Counted from the first letter of the stretch, positions 35,951-47,152 are shown. The stretch: 64,000 bases of DNA from Citrus sinensis (GCF_022201045.2 NC_068562.1:27300501-27364500); one strand, 5' to 3'. Made by a program: numbers and translations. The notes: generated from the letters alone by a model not told the origin.

Positions 35951-37080
35951 CTAGTCAGCAATAGACAACTAGTCAAAAGTTAAAGTAGTCAGAGTCACGT
36001 GTTTTTACAGATGACATTCCTTTACTCACTACTCGATAAGGCAAAAACTGTGAAGGCATCTTTTTCATTGTCTTTTCTTACCGATAGTGAGTCAGCATTA
36101 AAAAACAATAGTTTATCGCTGTTTATAACTAGTGAGTCATTATAAAGTACTAGTTAGCTAGCCAATTTTTACTTTATGCCTTTTTAATTGATCGTTGGTT
36201 TTTCGCCACATGTAAAGTGTAACTTTTTCATTTTGTCTTTTGTACACAAGGTTATAACTCATGTCAATAATGGTCCAAAGTCCTCAGTTGTATATAAAGA
36301 GTTTCGAGTCATCGTAAAAGAGAGAGGAAAAATTGCGAGAGCAACTTCACTACTCTTGTACTCAAAAACAAAATCAATAAAAAGTTCTTTATCCATAAAT
36401 ACTTAACAATTTATCTAGACAACAACTAGCAAGGTTATCAAGTAAGTAGTTTATCTCTTTACTTTTATTTAACTTTTGGGTTCAGAAGTCTAGCCGAGTT
36501 AACGAAAATATAAATTATATTTAAAGTATTAACAAAAGGCGGTCCTTATTATCATTCAAGAGCAAATTGTTTTTGAAAGGAAAGTTTTTGTTAAGGTTTT
36601 TGTTTTTGACAAAAATATTAAGAACTTAGTAAAAAATTCTACTAATTTTCTGAAAGCTTCTTTTTAAACACAACCTCTGTTGGTTTGTTTAGCCGTTAAT
36701 GTGTTGAAAATGCGTTTTTTAGCGTGAGTCAAAAGTTGAAAGTGTTTTTAACATGCATGTTTCAGAAGTAGTTAAATAAACTTTGAAAGGCCAGTTTTTA
36801 CCAAAGCAGCTTCCGCAGTTTTCACAAAGCTTTTTTGGGAATACTCTGTATATAGGTAGGAAACTAGCGACGTATATTCTGATGGTCAACCCGAATGGGG
36901 ACTACATCAGTTTGCACTGCTGGTATAACAAGTCATGTACAAGTTTCCCCTAGTAGGAACCTAGCAGCCGTTCTCTCTTTCCTCTTCTTTGATATCAAAG
37001 CATCTCTTTTGTTCTTATTTTGAATATTTTTTATATGAGTAGTTATAAGGCATACTTCATTTACTTTATGATATATTTTC
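35950..37080 (+). promoter_or_regulatory. Pararetrovirus intergenic region: promoter and leader
   Basis: A stretch between viral ORFs with no long frames. A TATA-like TATATAAAG lies at about 36290-36298. Upstream, CACGTG-containing sequence and repeated GTGAGTCA/AGTGAGTCATTATAAAG-like motifs recall caulimovirid enhancers. AATAAA-type signals lie near 36372. A degenerate match to the initiator tRNA-Met primer site (TGGTATCA-like) is at about 36990-37000. Function is inferred only from position and motifs. Confidence 0.45.
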
Positions 37081-37990
37081 CATGATTGCTAAATTAGACC
37101 AAAACCTTGACAATTTTTATAACAACCCATTTGCTATTTTAGAAAAAGATTATGATACTTGGATATAAAATAACCCTTACATAGAAGTTTTAGAACATGC
37201 TTTAGAAATTGTAGAAACTGAATTAGCTAGAATTGGTAGTGAATAGTTACATTTAGACACTTTATTAGAAGAACGACTAGGCAATATAAGGCTTTTAGTA
37301 GATTACACATCTCTTTTACCCCCTGAAATAGAAAGAAAAATAAATATTAAACATTACACTTTTACAAATTTACTCATATTTAATTTTAGAAGATATAATT
37401 TACAATATTATAATATTAGCAAGCAAAATAAATTATTAGACAAGTACGAGAATTTAGTATTAAAAATTATAAATAGATTAGAAGATTTAAACAATTAGTT
37501 TATGAATTTTCAGCGATTAGACTATTTAGATTTAGAAATTAGCCATCATAGAAAGCAAAAATTAAATTTGACAAAAATGATAAGAATTAGTTGTAACTTC
37601 GAGCACCTAGAAAATCAATTTAAACATATTCCACACACTAGCAATAGTCAGCAAAATTTTATAGTAAACTTATTAATCAACTTAGGACAACACCTAGAAG
37701 TTAATATTGAAAAGCTAAAAGAGCTAGTATTAGGACTAGGAAAATTCTTCGAAACTACTAATATTAATACATTAAGAAGAAATTTAGATTATATTAAAGA
37801 ATTATTAGCAGACTTTAGTAGTCAGATTAAATGATTCCCTAGCAAGAAATAAATAATAGAATTAGTTCAATTATTAGACATAAAAACTTAAAATTAAAAA
37901 TTAAAAATTAAAAATTAAAAATATTGTAGAAAGTTTAAAGTTAGAAATAGAAAATATTAAATTTACATAGTGAGATTTATAAATACAGCT
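37080..37990 (+). pseudogene. Viral upstream-ORF segment, direct copy
   Basis: The plus-strand counterpart of 33890-34795. The longest surviving frame is 37502-37834 (110 residues, Leu/Asn-rich and helical). In-frame stops break the preceding part. A short AAAATTA tandem run sits at 37886-37921, where the inverted copy has ordinary sequence. Confidence 0.8.
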
Positions 37991-38019
37991 ACGCTCTGTT
38001 AAAATAATAGTTAGTGAAT

Positions 38020-38862
38020 GACTTCAAACAAAGTATTAATAGAATCTTTAGTAGAATTAAAACATGAATTTCCACATTTAAATCTAGTAGGTTATAGTTA
38101 TAAAGAATTTGGTCAAGAAAGTAACAATATCCAATAAGCACAAGCCAATGCAATTATTAAATTATTAGTCAAAATCAATAATAAACTAGAAGATCTAGAC
38201 AATAGACTCAATAGATTGGAAAACAATTTTCAAACCTTTAGAAAAAATAAAGAATCTATACCACACTTAGAACTTAGCAATTTGTTAGATAATTTAGACA
38301 AAGAATTAAATATATTGACAAATAGAGTAGAAAAGTTAAATTTAAGTGGACCAATCCTAGCACGAAGAACAATAGACATAAACGATATTTTAGGACCTAA
38401 AGTAATATTAAAAAGCAATGGACTTAGTAAGAAACAGTAGGATAGATGTAAACATGGCAGAAAGACTTAGAAGGCACTACTAGAAAAATAAGTTTTACTG
38501 ACAGTAGATTTTATGATCATGAACAAGCTCAAATAGTTAGTGCAGAAGTAGACTTAAAAAATACAGTAACTATAGTAGGATGCATACCTAATATAGATAT
38601 AGATATTAATAAATTTTGTAAACATATTAAATTAACTGTACAAACTAAAAGTTATAAAATGAATGCAGAGTATAAAGACCTTAGAATTAAAACATTTTTT
38701 CTTGGAAAGTTATATAATAAATATCATAAAAAATTTAAATTTGAAAGTAAAAATATTGTAGACTATTTTAAAAGCCAATATGTAGAAATGATAGTACCCA
38801 AAAAATTAACCAATAGCGAATTAAATGGTTTAGAATGGATTTTACCTAAATTAGAATAAGAT
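38020..38862 (+). pseudogene. Viral movement-protein region, plus copy with internal deletion
   Basis: Frames at 38216-38440 and 38659-38859 carry the start and end of a protein whose fuller version is in the inverted copy (40640-41562). A piece of several hundred bases in the middle is missing near 38440-38500. In-frame stops are also present. The inverted copy shows 30K-superfamily movement-protein features. Confidence 0.7.
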
Positions 38863-38936
38863 AATATGTTAGAAGTACCAAAAACTAGCTATACTTATAT
38901 AAATAGACAAAATCAGGTTACATAGAGATTTAGTAA

Positions 38937-39138
38937 GAGTAATGATACAGCCACAAACTCTTGTACAAACTTATTTTGTACAAACTGATGTGGCATGATA
39001 AAATTGGTTGAATTAAATATCACTTAGCCCACATGATTTATTTTTATTAATTTATATTTTCATTCAACCAATGAATTAATGCCACGTCAGTTTGTACAAA
39101 ATAAGTTTGTACAAGAGTTTGTGGCTGTATCATTACTC
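38937..39138. mobile_element. 202-bp Mutator-type MITE nested in the viral block
   Basis: The ends are inverted repeats of about 60 bases: GAGTAATGATACAGCCACAA at the left and its inverse at the right, nearly perfect. A 9-bp duplication ATTTAGTAA flanks both sides (38928-38936 and 39139-39147). Only about 80 AT-rich bases separate the arms. The element is absent from the inverted viral copy. Confidence 0.95.
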
Positions 39139-39147
39139 ATTTAGTAA

Positions 39148-39835
39148 TCATAGATAGAGAAGTAATCCATAATTAGAAGAAAATGTAGAAGAAGTAGAAA
39201 TTAATATGGTAATAATAGACAATTTAGATATAGACAAACACAACACATTAAATAGGAATAGAGAAAAAATTATAGACCTAATATTTAATAATCCTAGAAA
39301 AACATTTAGATGAACAATTATTTGAAGAATTATGTAATAATGATGAATTAACAGGTGATGATATATACAAAGAGTTAATAAAAAGTCTAGATTTTAAGAA
39401 TTCAAAAATAGAAGAAATTTATTACTTAGAACATATAGATGAAATATTAGTAGGAGAAGAAGATAAAAAGCCAGAAATAGGAGAAAGTAGTCATAGACCT
39501 ATATTAGAACCCATAATAGAGCCATCAAATGTAGAACATTACTTGGACAAACAAGGAATCTCAGAAACTAATGAAAAATATACAAAAGTAGAAAGAGTAT
39601 TTAAAGCTAAAACAAAATTAGAAAATTGGAAAACCACGCCACAAGCTAGAGATTTATTAGTATTAGAATTAGAAGATCATAAACCTAGCCAATGGAAACA
39701 AGTATTAAACTAATGGGAAAGTAATTTACTTAGACATTCTATGGAGGCATTAGCAGTAATAGTAGACCCAAATTATAAGTTAACATATTTGGAAAATACT
39801 TTAGGAAGTAGAGAGAAACAAATATATTTAGGATG
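39148..39835 (+). pseudogene. Viral coat-protein-region segment, plus copy
   Basis: Broken plus-strand frames containing an acidic stretch (IEEIYYLEH-like) and LEDHKPSQWKQV, then the LGSREKQIYLG block that resembles the capsid region of caulimovirids. A stop falls at about 39711, and a frameshift occurs near 39300. It ends abruptly at the junction near 39835. Confidence 0.65.
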
Positions 39836-40625
39836 TCTTATTAAATCTATAAAACTGATTACTGTAATATTTGTATCAAAATTGTCTAATTCTTCTAATT
39901 TATTTTTTCTTCATCCATTCTCTCCATCCTAAATATATTTGTTTCTCTCTGCTTCCTAAAGTACCTTCTAAATATTTTAATTTATAGTTTGAGTCTACTA
40001 TTACTGCTAATGTCTCCATAGAATGTCCAAGTAAATTACCTTCCCATTGGTTAAATACTTGTTTCCATTGGCTAGGTTTATGATCTTCTAATTCTAATAC
40101 TAATAAATCTCTAGCTTGTGTCATGGTTTTCCAATTTTCTAATTTTGTTTAAGCTTTAAATACTCTTTTTGCTTATATATATTTTCCATTAGTTTCTGGG
40201 ATTCCTCGTTTGTCTAAGTAACTTTCTACATTTGATGGCTCTATTATGAGTTCTAATATAGGTCTATGGCTATTTTCTCCTATTTCTGACTTTTTATCTT
40301 CTTCTCCTACTAATATTTCATCTACATGTTCTAAGTAATAAATTTCTTCTATTTCTAAATTCTTAAAATCTATACTTTCTATTAACTCTTTGTCTATATC
40401 ATCATTTGTTATTCCATCATTATCACATAATTCTTCAGATAATTGTTCATCTAAATATTTTTTAGGATTATGAAATATTAGGTCTATAATTTTATCTCTA
40501 TTCCTAGTTAATGTTTTATGTTTGTCTATATCTAAATTGTCTATTATTGTCATATTAATTTCTACTTCTACATTTTCTTCTAATTCTGGATTACTTCTCT
40601 ATCTATAATTACTAAATCTCTGTGT
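39836..40625 (-). pseudogene. Viral coat-protein-region segment, inverted copy
   Basis: Minus-strand frames 40173-40553 (126 residues, highly acidic) and 39900-40124 (74 residues, with LGSREKQIYLGWREW) mirror the plus copy. The viral sequence extends a little further past the shared motif than in the plus copy before the junction. Confidence 0.68.
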
Positions 40626-40639
40626 AACCCGAATTTGTC

Positions 40640-40932
40640 TATTTATATAAGTATAGCTAGTTTATAGTACTTCTAACATATTATCTTGTTCTAATTTAGG
40701 TAAAATCCATTCTAAACCATTTTATTCACTATTGGTTAACTTTTTGTGTACTATCATTTCTACATATTGACTTTTAAAATAGTCTACAATATTTTTGCTT
40801 TCAAATCTAAATTTTTTATGATATTTATTGTATAACTTTCCTAGAAAAAAATGTTTTAATTCTAAGGTTTTTATATTCTGCATTCATTTTACAACCTTTT
40901 GTTTGTACACTTAATTTAATATGTTTACAAAA

Positions 40933-40972
<40 letters not shown>

Positions 40973-41562
40973 CATGCATCCTGCTACAACTACTTTATTT
41001 TTTAAGTCTACTTCTGCACTAGCTATTTGAGCTTGTTCCTGATCGTAAAATCTACTTTCATATAAATATAAATGAGTTTTTGTGTCTAAACCTTCTCTAG
41101 CCTGATTAAGAATTCCTATTATTATTATTCCCATATGTATATCTGTGTAATTTTATTTTCTAAGGTAATCTCTACCTAATGGATTGATTAAAGTTAATTA
41201 TTCTCGTCTATTTACTATCGATAGTTTTGTTTTATCTATGTAAATATACAAACTATTATTTAATTTTGACATTAGTCCTTTATTATATAACCTTTTCTTT
41301 TTAATTTGTTCGAAACCTCTTTTTAATAATTTGTTTGGATCTTGTTCGTCTATTATGTCTTCAGTTACTTTTATTCTTTTTTTACCTTTACTAGAAAATA
41401 AAAGTGACCTTCTAAGTCTTTTTGCAATGTTTACTTCTATCCTATTGTTTTTTAAGTCCATTGCTTTTTAATATTACTTTAGGTCCTAAAATATCTTTAA
41501 TGTCTATTGTTCTTCGTGCTTTGATTGGTCCACTTAAATTTAACTTTTCTACTCTATTTGTT
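40640..41562 (-). pseudogene. Viral movement-protein region, inverted copy
   Basis: Minus-strand frames 41198-41461 (87 residues, with KGKKRIKVTEDI and NSLYIYIDKTKLSI) and 40934-41134 (with IIIGILNQAREGLDTK) resemble the 30K-superfamily movement proteins of Caulimoviridae. Frames are broken by stops, and an expanded TA repeat at about 40938-40970 interrupts the later part. Confidence 0.7.
40938..40970. repeat. (TA)n microsatellite inside the viral copy
   Basis: An alternating TA run of about 32 bases, where the other viral copy has only a short TAGATA/TATA-like stretch. Confidence 0.95.
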
Positions 41563-41584
41563 AGTGGCTTCCTAAATAGTCTCT

Positions 41585-42121
41585 CTTCAGCTTGATATTT
41601 GGCACCCTCTAGATCTTCCTTGGTATAAGCTTAATATTGATGCAGTTGTGGACATGGAAGTCAATTTTCCTAGACTTGAGAGCATTATAAAAAATTATCG
41701 AGGAGCTATAATGACTATTGCAACATCAAAGAAGCCTTGCTTAGGAGACATGGAAATTGCTGAAACTTACGCGATTTTAGAAGGAATAAAGCTGGCTGCA
41801 GATGTTGCTCTTTCTCTTTTACTTATAGAGTCTAATTCTAAGAATGTTGCCAACTTTATTCTTAAGGGTCACTCTAGTAGATGAGAGCTGGATTGGATAA
41901 TTGGTGAGATTAGAGCCTTGACAAGACAAAATAATCAATATAAGGTGGCTTATACTCCTAGGTCTTGTAACTTAGTGGCGCATGGTTTAGAGAAAATGGC
42001 CTTATCCAGTTCGGAACCTCAAGTGTGGATTAAGGAGGTCCCGACAGAGATTGAAAACTTACTATAATTGTTTTGTTCTAGTGGAAATGGAACCATTTTA
42101 CTATCAAAAAAAAAAAAAAAC
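41585..42121 (+). mobile_element. 5'-truncated LINE 3' end with RNase H-type domain
   Basis: A plus-strand reading shows the plant RVT_3/RNase H-like domain found at the C-terminus of many LINE polyproteins. Signs are the WHP..LPWYKLNIDA-like start, EIAETYAILEGIKLA, LLLIESNSKNV and YTPRSCNLVAHGL. In-frame stops lie at 41882 and near 42067. A poly(A) run of about 14 bases follows at 42107-42121, as expected for a LINE 3' end. It begins close to where the viral block stops. A target duplication could not be fixed. Confidence 0.75.
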
Positions 42122-43079
42122 TATTTAGTGTTTGTGAAGATACTAAGAAAAAAGACAAAAGCCATATTCTGTTGACTTGGCTCCATTAGTGCACCTATAA
42201 TGTTAATATATGTATTTTGATAGCACGTAAAGAATTTTCTTGGTGACGCAAGAATATATAATTACTTCAGTTTTTTGCATTGACTCTCTTGATTGTTGAT
42301 TTGTTTACTTTTTCTACAAAGAAGAATAACTTGTAGGAATTCTAGTTTACAATTAACAAATGATTATTATAGACATGACAATGATATAACATCATGTAAT
42401 TTATGAAAGAACTTAGGCAATTGATATGGCTAAGAGAATTTTGATTGAATCTTGCATGTTTTAACTATTTATTTAATTATATTGTGATATTTGTTTGACT
42501 TTTTTTATTAAATTATTTACTTGAATCTTTATTTCACAAGGAATACATTAGGGAAATATTGAAAAATAAAAGTTATGCTGTCAAAAATTTTAGATTTTCT
42601 CTTTTACATATATTCTATGAAAATTTACGATAATTTTTACATTTATACTCAATATTTACTATTTTTCTAAGTACTAATACTTATTACTTTACAAACATGT
42701 AATTTAAATTAATCAACTAACCAGAAAATTAATCCAATGTAGTGCATTGCAATACAACCAAATATAATATAACTAGAAATTAATACAACACAGTATCACA
42801 CCAAATACAGTATCATACAATACAATAATATTAAATAATGCAATATAGTGAACCAAATGCACCCTTAAATCATTAAAAAAATTTATTGATGAATTCTTAA
42901 TGGGATAGCAAATGAAACTGGTATGAAAAATAATGTAAGAGTGGTGATATTTGACCCCTTAATTTATCTCACCAGCTCACACTTTTCAGTTAATATTATT
43001 TATTTTAGAATTGCCATTATTGAAAAATAAAAAATAAAATTTTTTCTTCTCTCTCAATCTCTCACTAGATTTACTTCTC

Positions 43080-43119
<40 letters not shown>

Positions 43120-43338
43120 ATAACTAATCAAAATTTGAATCAAATATTAAAACTCTTAATCGAATTCCAAATTGACAAAATCTTAAATTACTTACAAAAA
43201 ACAAAACTAATATCATCAAAAATATCAAAGCACACCCCTTGTTCATAATATTTAATAAAACCCAATATTAAAACTCATCGTATATTGGTAGAGGTGATGG
43301 ATTAATGGTAAAGAAGGTAGATAGTGGTGGTGGTATTT
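42122..43338. other. AT-rich intergenic DNA
   Basis: No gene is seen apart from a (CT)n tract reported separately. Confidence 0.45.
43081..43119. repeat. (CT)n microsatellite
   Basis: A CT dinucleotide run of about 38 bases. Confidence 0.95.
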
Positions 43339-43343
43339 GTTGT

Positions 43344-44943
43344 TGGGGAAAAATCAGTTTTTTAAATTAAAAAAAAATTTTAGGGTCGATCTCATACAAT
43401 ATATAAGAATTTGTAATCTAGAAATTGTACCTTGAAAATCTGAAAAGATGAACAATCTTTGCGTTTTCCGCTGAAGTGAAACTAGGCTCCCAGATCACAA
43501 TTTGTCACCACCACGCCTATTAAATCACGATCTGTTACCACCATGCTTGTTAGATCTCGAACTGTCACCAATGATCTTCTAAGTTATGACTCAGGTTTGA
43601 TCTGCACTTGACGTGTGTGAGCCTTTATCACTACCAATAGCAACTAGTAGGAGAAAATTTTTCTCTTAAGATTAAAGAGAAAAATTCTTTTTCTCTGATC
43701 TGTATAATGTAGCCTCTCTCTCTTTTGAGAGAAAATAAACCTTTTTATATATTTATCTAGTGTAAACCCCATGCTCCATATTTTCTATTTCTTAATTATA
43801 TTAAATCAAATTTGATTTAAATTAAAAAATAAAAAACAAAGGCAACGTTACTTGTTCTTCTGTTATAGGGGCCCACTTTGTAAAATAATATAAGGCTCCT
43901 TACACATAAGCATATTACATGGAATCTCCCACTAAATAATATATTTAGGCTCTTAACCCAAATAATTAGTTATCTCACTTATTAATCCAGTGGCGGCGCA
44001 ATCAATTAAATAAACTAATCCGGGGATCATTTGGGAACATACAATAGTGGCTACAATAATTAGGCATGTAATTAAACTAGCCCAATTATTTAATTCCAAA
44101 TCTACTCTACTTAAAAATTGGAACTGACTTCTATAATTGTATGCTCGAATAATAATTCATCCCAAGCCACATTGATTTCTTTACTGCACAATCATTTGTA
44201 CCACATCATTAATTAAATCGATATCTCAACTGTCCAGTCAATTTAATTGCATTTTATTTCTTGATATTTAATGGTTTTCTCTAATGATCATTTTCAACAT
44301 ACTAAATATGTTGACACACTCTGGCCAGAGAATTGTATGATCAAGTACCGAAAACCCATCAAGAGATGTGTTGTATAAATTCTATATTGTTAATCTATAA
44401 CTCTAATACTCATAATTGCTCCCACCAAGATACTGAGTAATCTTAACCACAAGTGTGTGTCGTGCTCATTGGTAACTCAAATGGAATAACAATTATAATC
44501 ATGAAATCATAACTAACTTAAGTTTAAGATTACAGTAAAATCAATGCATATGAGATTTAATAAGTCTGACAGTCATTTCAAAGTTAATTAAATCGCATAT
44601 GTGATCCAGCTTAATGTAGTCAAGCTACATCAGTAAATTCATATATGATTAAAACAAATCATTCAATGAATTTACTACAGTCCAAACTTAAATAAAGTGC
44701 CCAACTTTATTTATGAACTGCGAACTAAATTTATTTAATCATAAGATAAATTGTATTTATGTCTTCTGTGAATTCACATGGTGATCACATAAATACATAT
44801 AATATAATTAAATAGACTTTAATCAAAATATTAATGCAATTAAGATATTTGAATAAAATACCTCATTTATTTTATTAACTAAAAAAATTATTTATTACAA
44901 TTAAATAAACACATATGCTTTTAAAGAACATATTTTTCTAACA
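43344..44943 (-). mobile_element. Solo LTR of an LTR retrotransposon
   Basis: The 1600-bp segment starts with TGGGG and ends with CTAACA on the plus strand, so the termini are TG...CA. The 5-bp sequence GTTGT flanks both sides (43339-43343 and 44944-44948). Read on the minus strand it begins TGTTAGAAAAATATG, a common Copia-type start. A TATATAAAAAGG TATA box near 43745-43757 on that strand is followed by a leader-like stretch. There is no internal coding region or second LTR, so this is a solo LTR left by recombination. Confidence 0.88.
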
Positions 44944-44948
44944 GTTGT

Positions 44949-45881
44949 GGGAGCGATAATAATGAACTTATTGTTGATGAAGATAGGTGGTGAGAGATGA
45001 TGGTTATGCTAGAGAGAAGGATGGGGGAGAATAAAATAAAACAAAAATAAGAGTAATTAGAAAGTAATCAAACAAATAAAAGAATGAGGGGTTGATAAGA
45101 CAGTTTGAGGAGGTCAAAAATCATTGCTGATCCTATAAATTATGTCATTAAGCTTTTTGTTTGTGGACTTCTTTGGGCTTAACCCAATCCTAAATGGATC
45201 CTTTTATCTGTAAAGATCCTAAAAGGCTTTAATGATTAGGGGTTGCAGTTTGCATCACTCATGTCTGAGGATTTCGACTTGGTTTAACATCCAACTTGAC
45301 AATCCAAGTTTTGAAAATGGTCATCAAAGCTTTCCCATAAAACCACAAAAAAAAAATAAAAAAAAAATAACAAAAACAAATGGTCATCAATATCTTTACG
45401 GTTAATCAAAATTCTTCCGCAATATTCTTTCTCCTCTATAAAGATGGAGACATGGAATTCATGAGTCCACAAAAGTTAAGTTAGAAAGTGAAGTAAAACT
45501 ACACTTTCCAACTAATATTACAATCGCTGTTATTATGGAAATTTTTGCCCTAATAACATAACATAGTTTTGCCCCTACGAAAACAAGCTATCAGGCTCTG
45601 TAAGTAACAGAGGCATTTGATCACATAAAAAAGGTACAAAAACGATGAATAATAACAAAAGATACCCTAAATTATATATATTCTTTATATTTAGAGAAGC
45701 AATGTTAGAATTGCTGCATTTATTAATACTCTTGTCGATAGATGCCCATTTGCTCAGGTTGGCGATGGTTAACTAATTACTTTCACTTACTAAATTACCT
45801 TCGATGAACTAATAATTAATTATAACAAAATGATTAGTTGAGCATCATCAATATTATACAATCTATAATCCACTTTAGTTT
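44949..45881. other. AT-rich intergenic DNA
   Basis: No gene or element with clear ends is seen. Confidence 0.4.
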
Positions 45882-46343
45882 TAGGGTTGGTAACTTGCGG
45901 GATTGAACTGGGCTTTTCCACACCCAGATCCAAACTCATGTTATTGTTACATGCCCAGACCCTTTAAAAGTTCGTCCAAGTTTGGATGAGCCAGGTTTGG
46001 AGGGGCATGGGCTTACCATTAATTTTGAAATAAATTTTTAATAAAGTAAAAAAATTTAAATTAAAGATAATTATTCAATATATAATAGAATAATAGTATA
46101 ATACCCTATATATATTAGTAAAACAACACAATAAATCACAAATACTAATATAAAAAACATATTAATACAATATTTTGAGTTTTTTAGTTTGATTTATTTA
46201 TTTTTTATTTATAAATAAAAAAAACCCGAGCTTTTCCTAGGCCCTTAACTAAATCTAATATATGCGGACTTCATATCTTTTTGGCCCATATCTAAGCCTA
46301 ATCCATATGAGCCAGTTTGACCCAGACTTTTTTACTAACCCTA
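45882..46343. mobile_element. 462-bp hAT-type MITE
   Basis: The ends are TAGGGTTGGTAA at the left and its inverse TTACTAACCCTA at the right (one mismatch). The 8-bp duplication TTTAGTTT flanks both sides (45874-45881 and 46344-46351). The 8-bp duplication and the TAGGG-type ends fit the hAT superfamily. The inner arms carry GGGC/GCCC-rich subterminal motifs around an AT-rich core. No coding capacity. Confidence 0.92.
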
Positions 46344-46479
46344 TTTAGTTTAGTAAAGTAGGACCTTTTTTGGTATTGAGATTGAGCAGTTACCTAAATG
46401 GTACAATACTAAAATGTTTAATAATCTATCAATTGTATCTTAAAAATTAAATTGATTTGATCTCATATTTGTATGCATG

Positions 46480-47152
46480 GCCGGCTTTAAGGGATTTTGG
46501 GTCCTAGGTGATTTTTTTTTTTAACTTTTAGGCCTTTGTATATTCAACAATGTCAACTTTCAATTGGACACAAACTAGTTCAAAATTCAATTTTTTTTCT
46601 AGATTATATAAGCAATGTGTGAATACAATAAATAAAAATAAATTAAATTTGCATAAAAATTAAGAAAAAATAATAATTTACAATAGTATAACTAGAGTGA
46701 CAACACCTAAAAAGTTAACTCCTTGAGATAAATATGATAATCAAATCACGGCAATAGAATTTGTAGAGAAAAATTTTCTTTGTAGAGAAGAGAGTAAAAA
46801 AAAATTTCAACTAAGATTAATCTTTATTCAACATTTTTAAGGCTTTTATTATAAAGGAATACCAAGAATCAATTTTAATGTTTTAATATAGTATTTTCGT
46901 TTAGAAAGCAAAGCCATTTGTATTAAAGATTATCAAAAATGAAATTTTTACAAAAAGAAAATCTTATTTTAAGGTGAAGATTATCAAATATAGAATTTTT
47001 GTTAAAAAAATCTTAATTTTCAATAATTATGAATGAATAATAATAGGGAGATACATTAAAATTAGGTTTTCTTTTTAACAAATAAATGCAAAAAAATTAG
47101 GGCCTCCTTAAAATTTGAGGCCCTAGGCGACTGCCTAGTGCTAAAGCCATCT
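46480..47152. mobile_element. Probable hAT-like nonautonomous element
   Basis: The left side has CATGGCCGGCTTTAAGGG and GGGTCCTAGG. The right side has GAGGCCCTAGGCGA, TGCCTAGTGC and TAAAGCCATCTCTG. These inverted GGCC/CCTAGG motifs match a common plant hAT family end. Flanks TTTGTATG and CTTGTATA are similar but not identical, so the target duplication is weak. The interior is AT-rich with no gene. Confidence 0.55.

Larger units (their letters stand above)
33890..41562. mobile_element. Rearranged endogenous pararetrovirus (Caulimoviridae) block
   Basis: A block of old viral sequence with broken frames on both strands. Its parts are a minus-strand segment (33890-34795), a plus-strand terminal-ORF-like segment (34800-35950), an intergenic/promoter and leader region (35950-37080), a plus-strand coding run (37080-39835), and a minus-strand coding run (39835-41562). 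The movement-protein and coat-region similarity, and an ORF followed by promoter and leader and then the first ORF, fit circular permutation of a caulimovirid. Florendovirus-like viruses are known in many plant genomes. No reverse transcriptase or RNase H of viral type is seen in the block. It is not intact: every frame is interrupted, and an internal piece is missing from the plus copy. Confidence 0.75.

Noticed and set aside
36986..37000. Strong call of a viral primer-binding site
   Set aside because: The match to initiator tRNA-Met is imperfect and sits in a small palindrome, so it is mentioned only as a weak sign.
43081..43119. CT repeat considered as a GAGA-type regulatory element
   Set aside because: No gene starts nearby; a simple microsatellite explains it.
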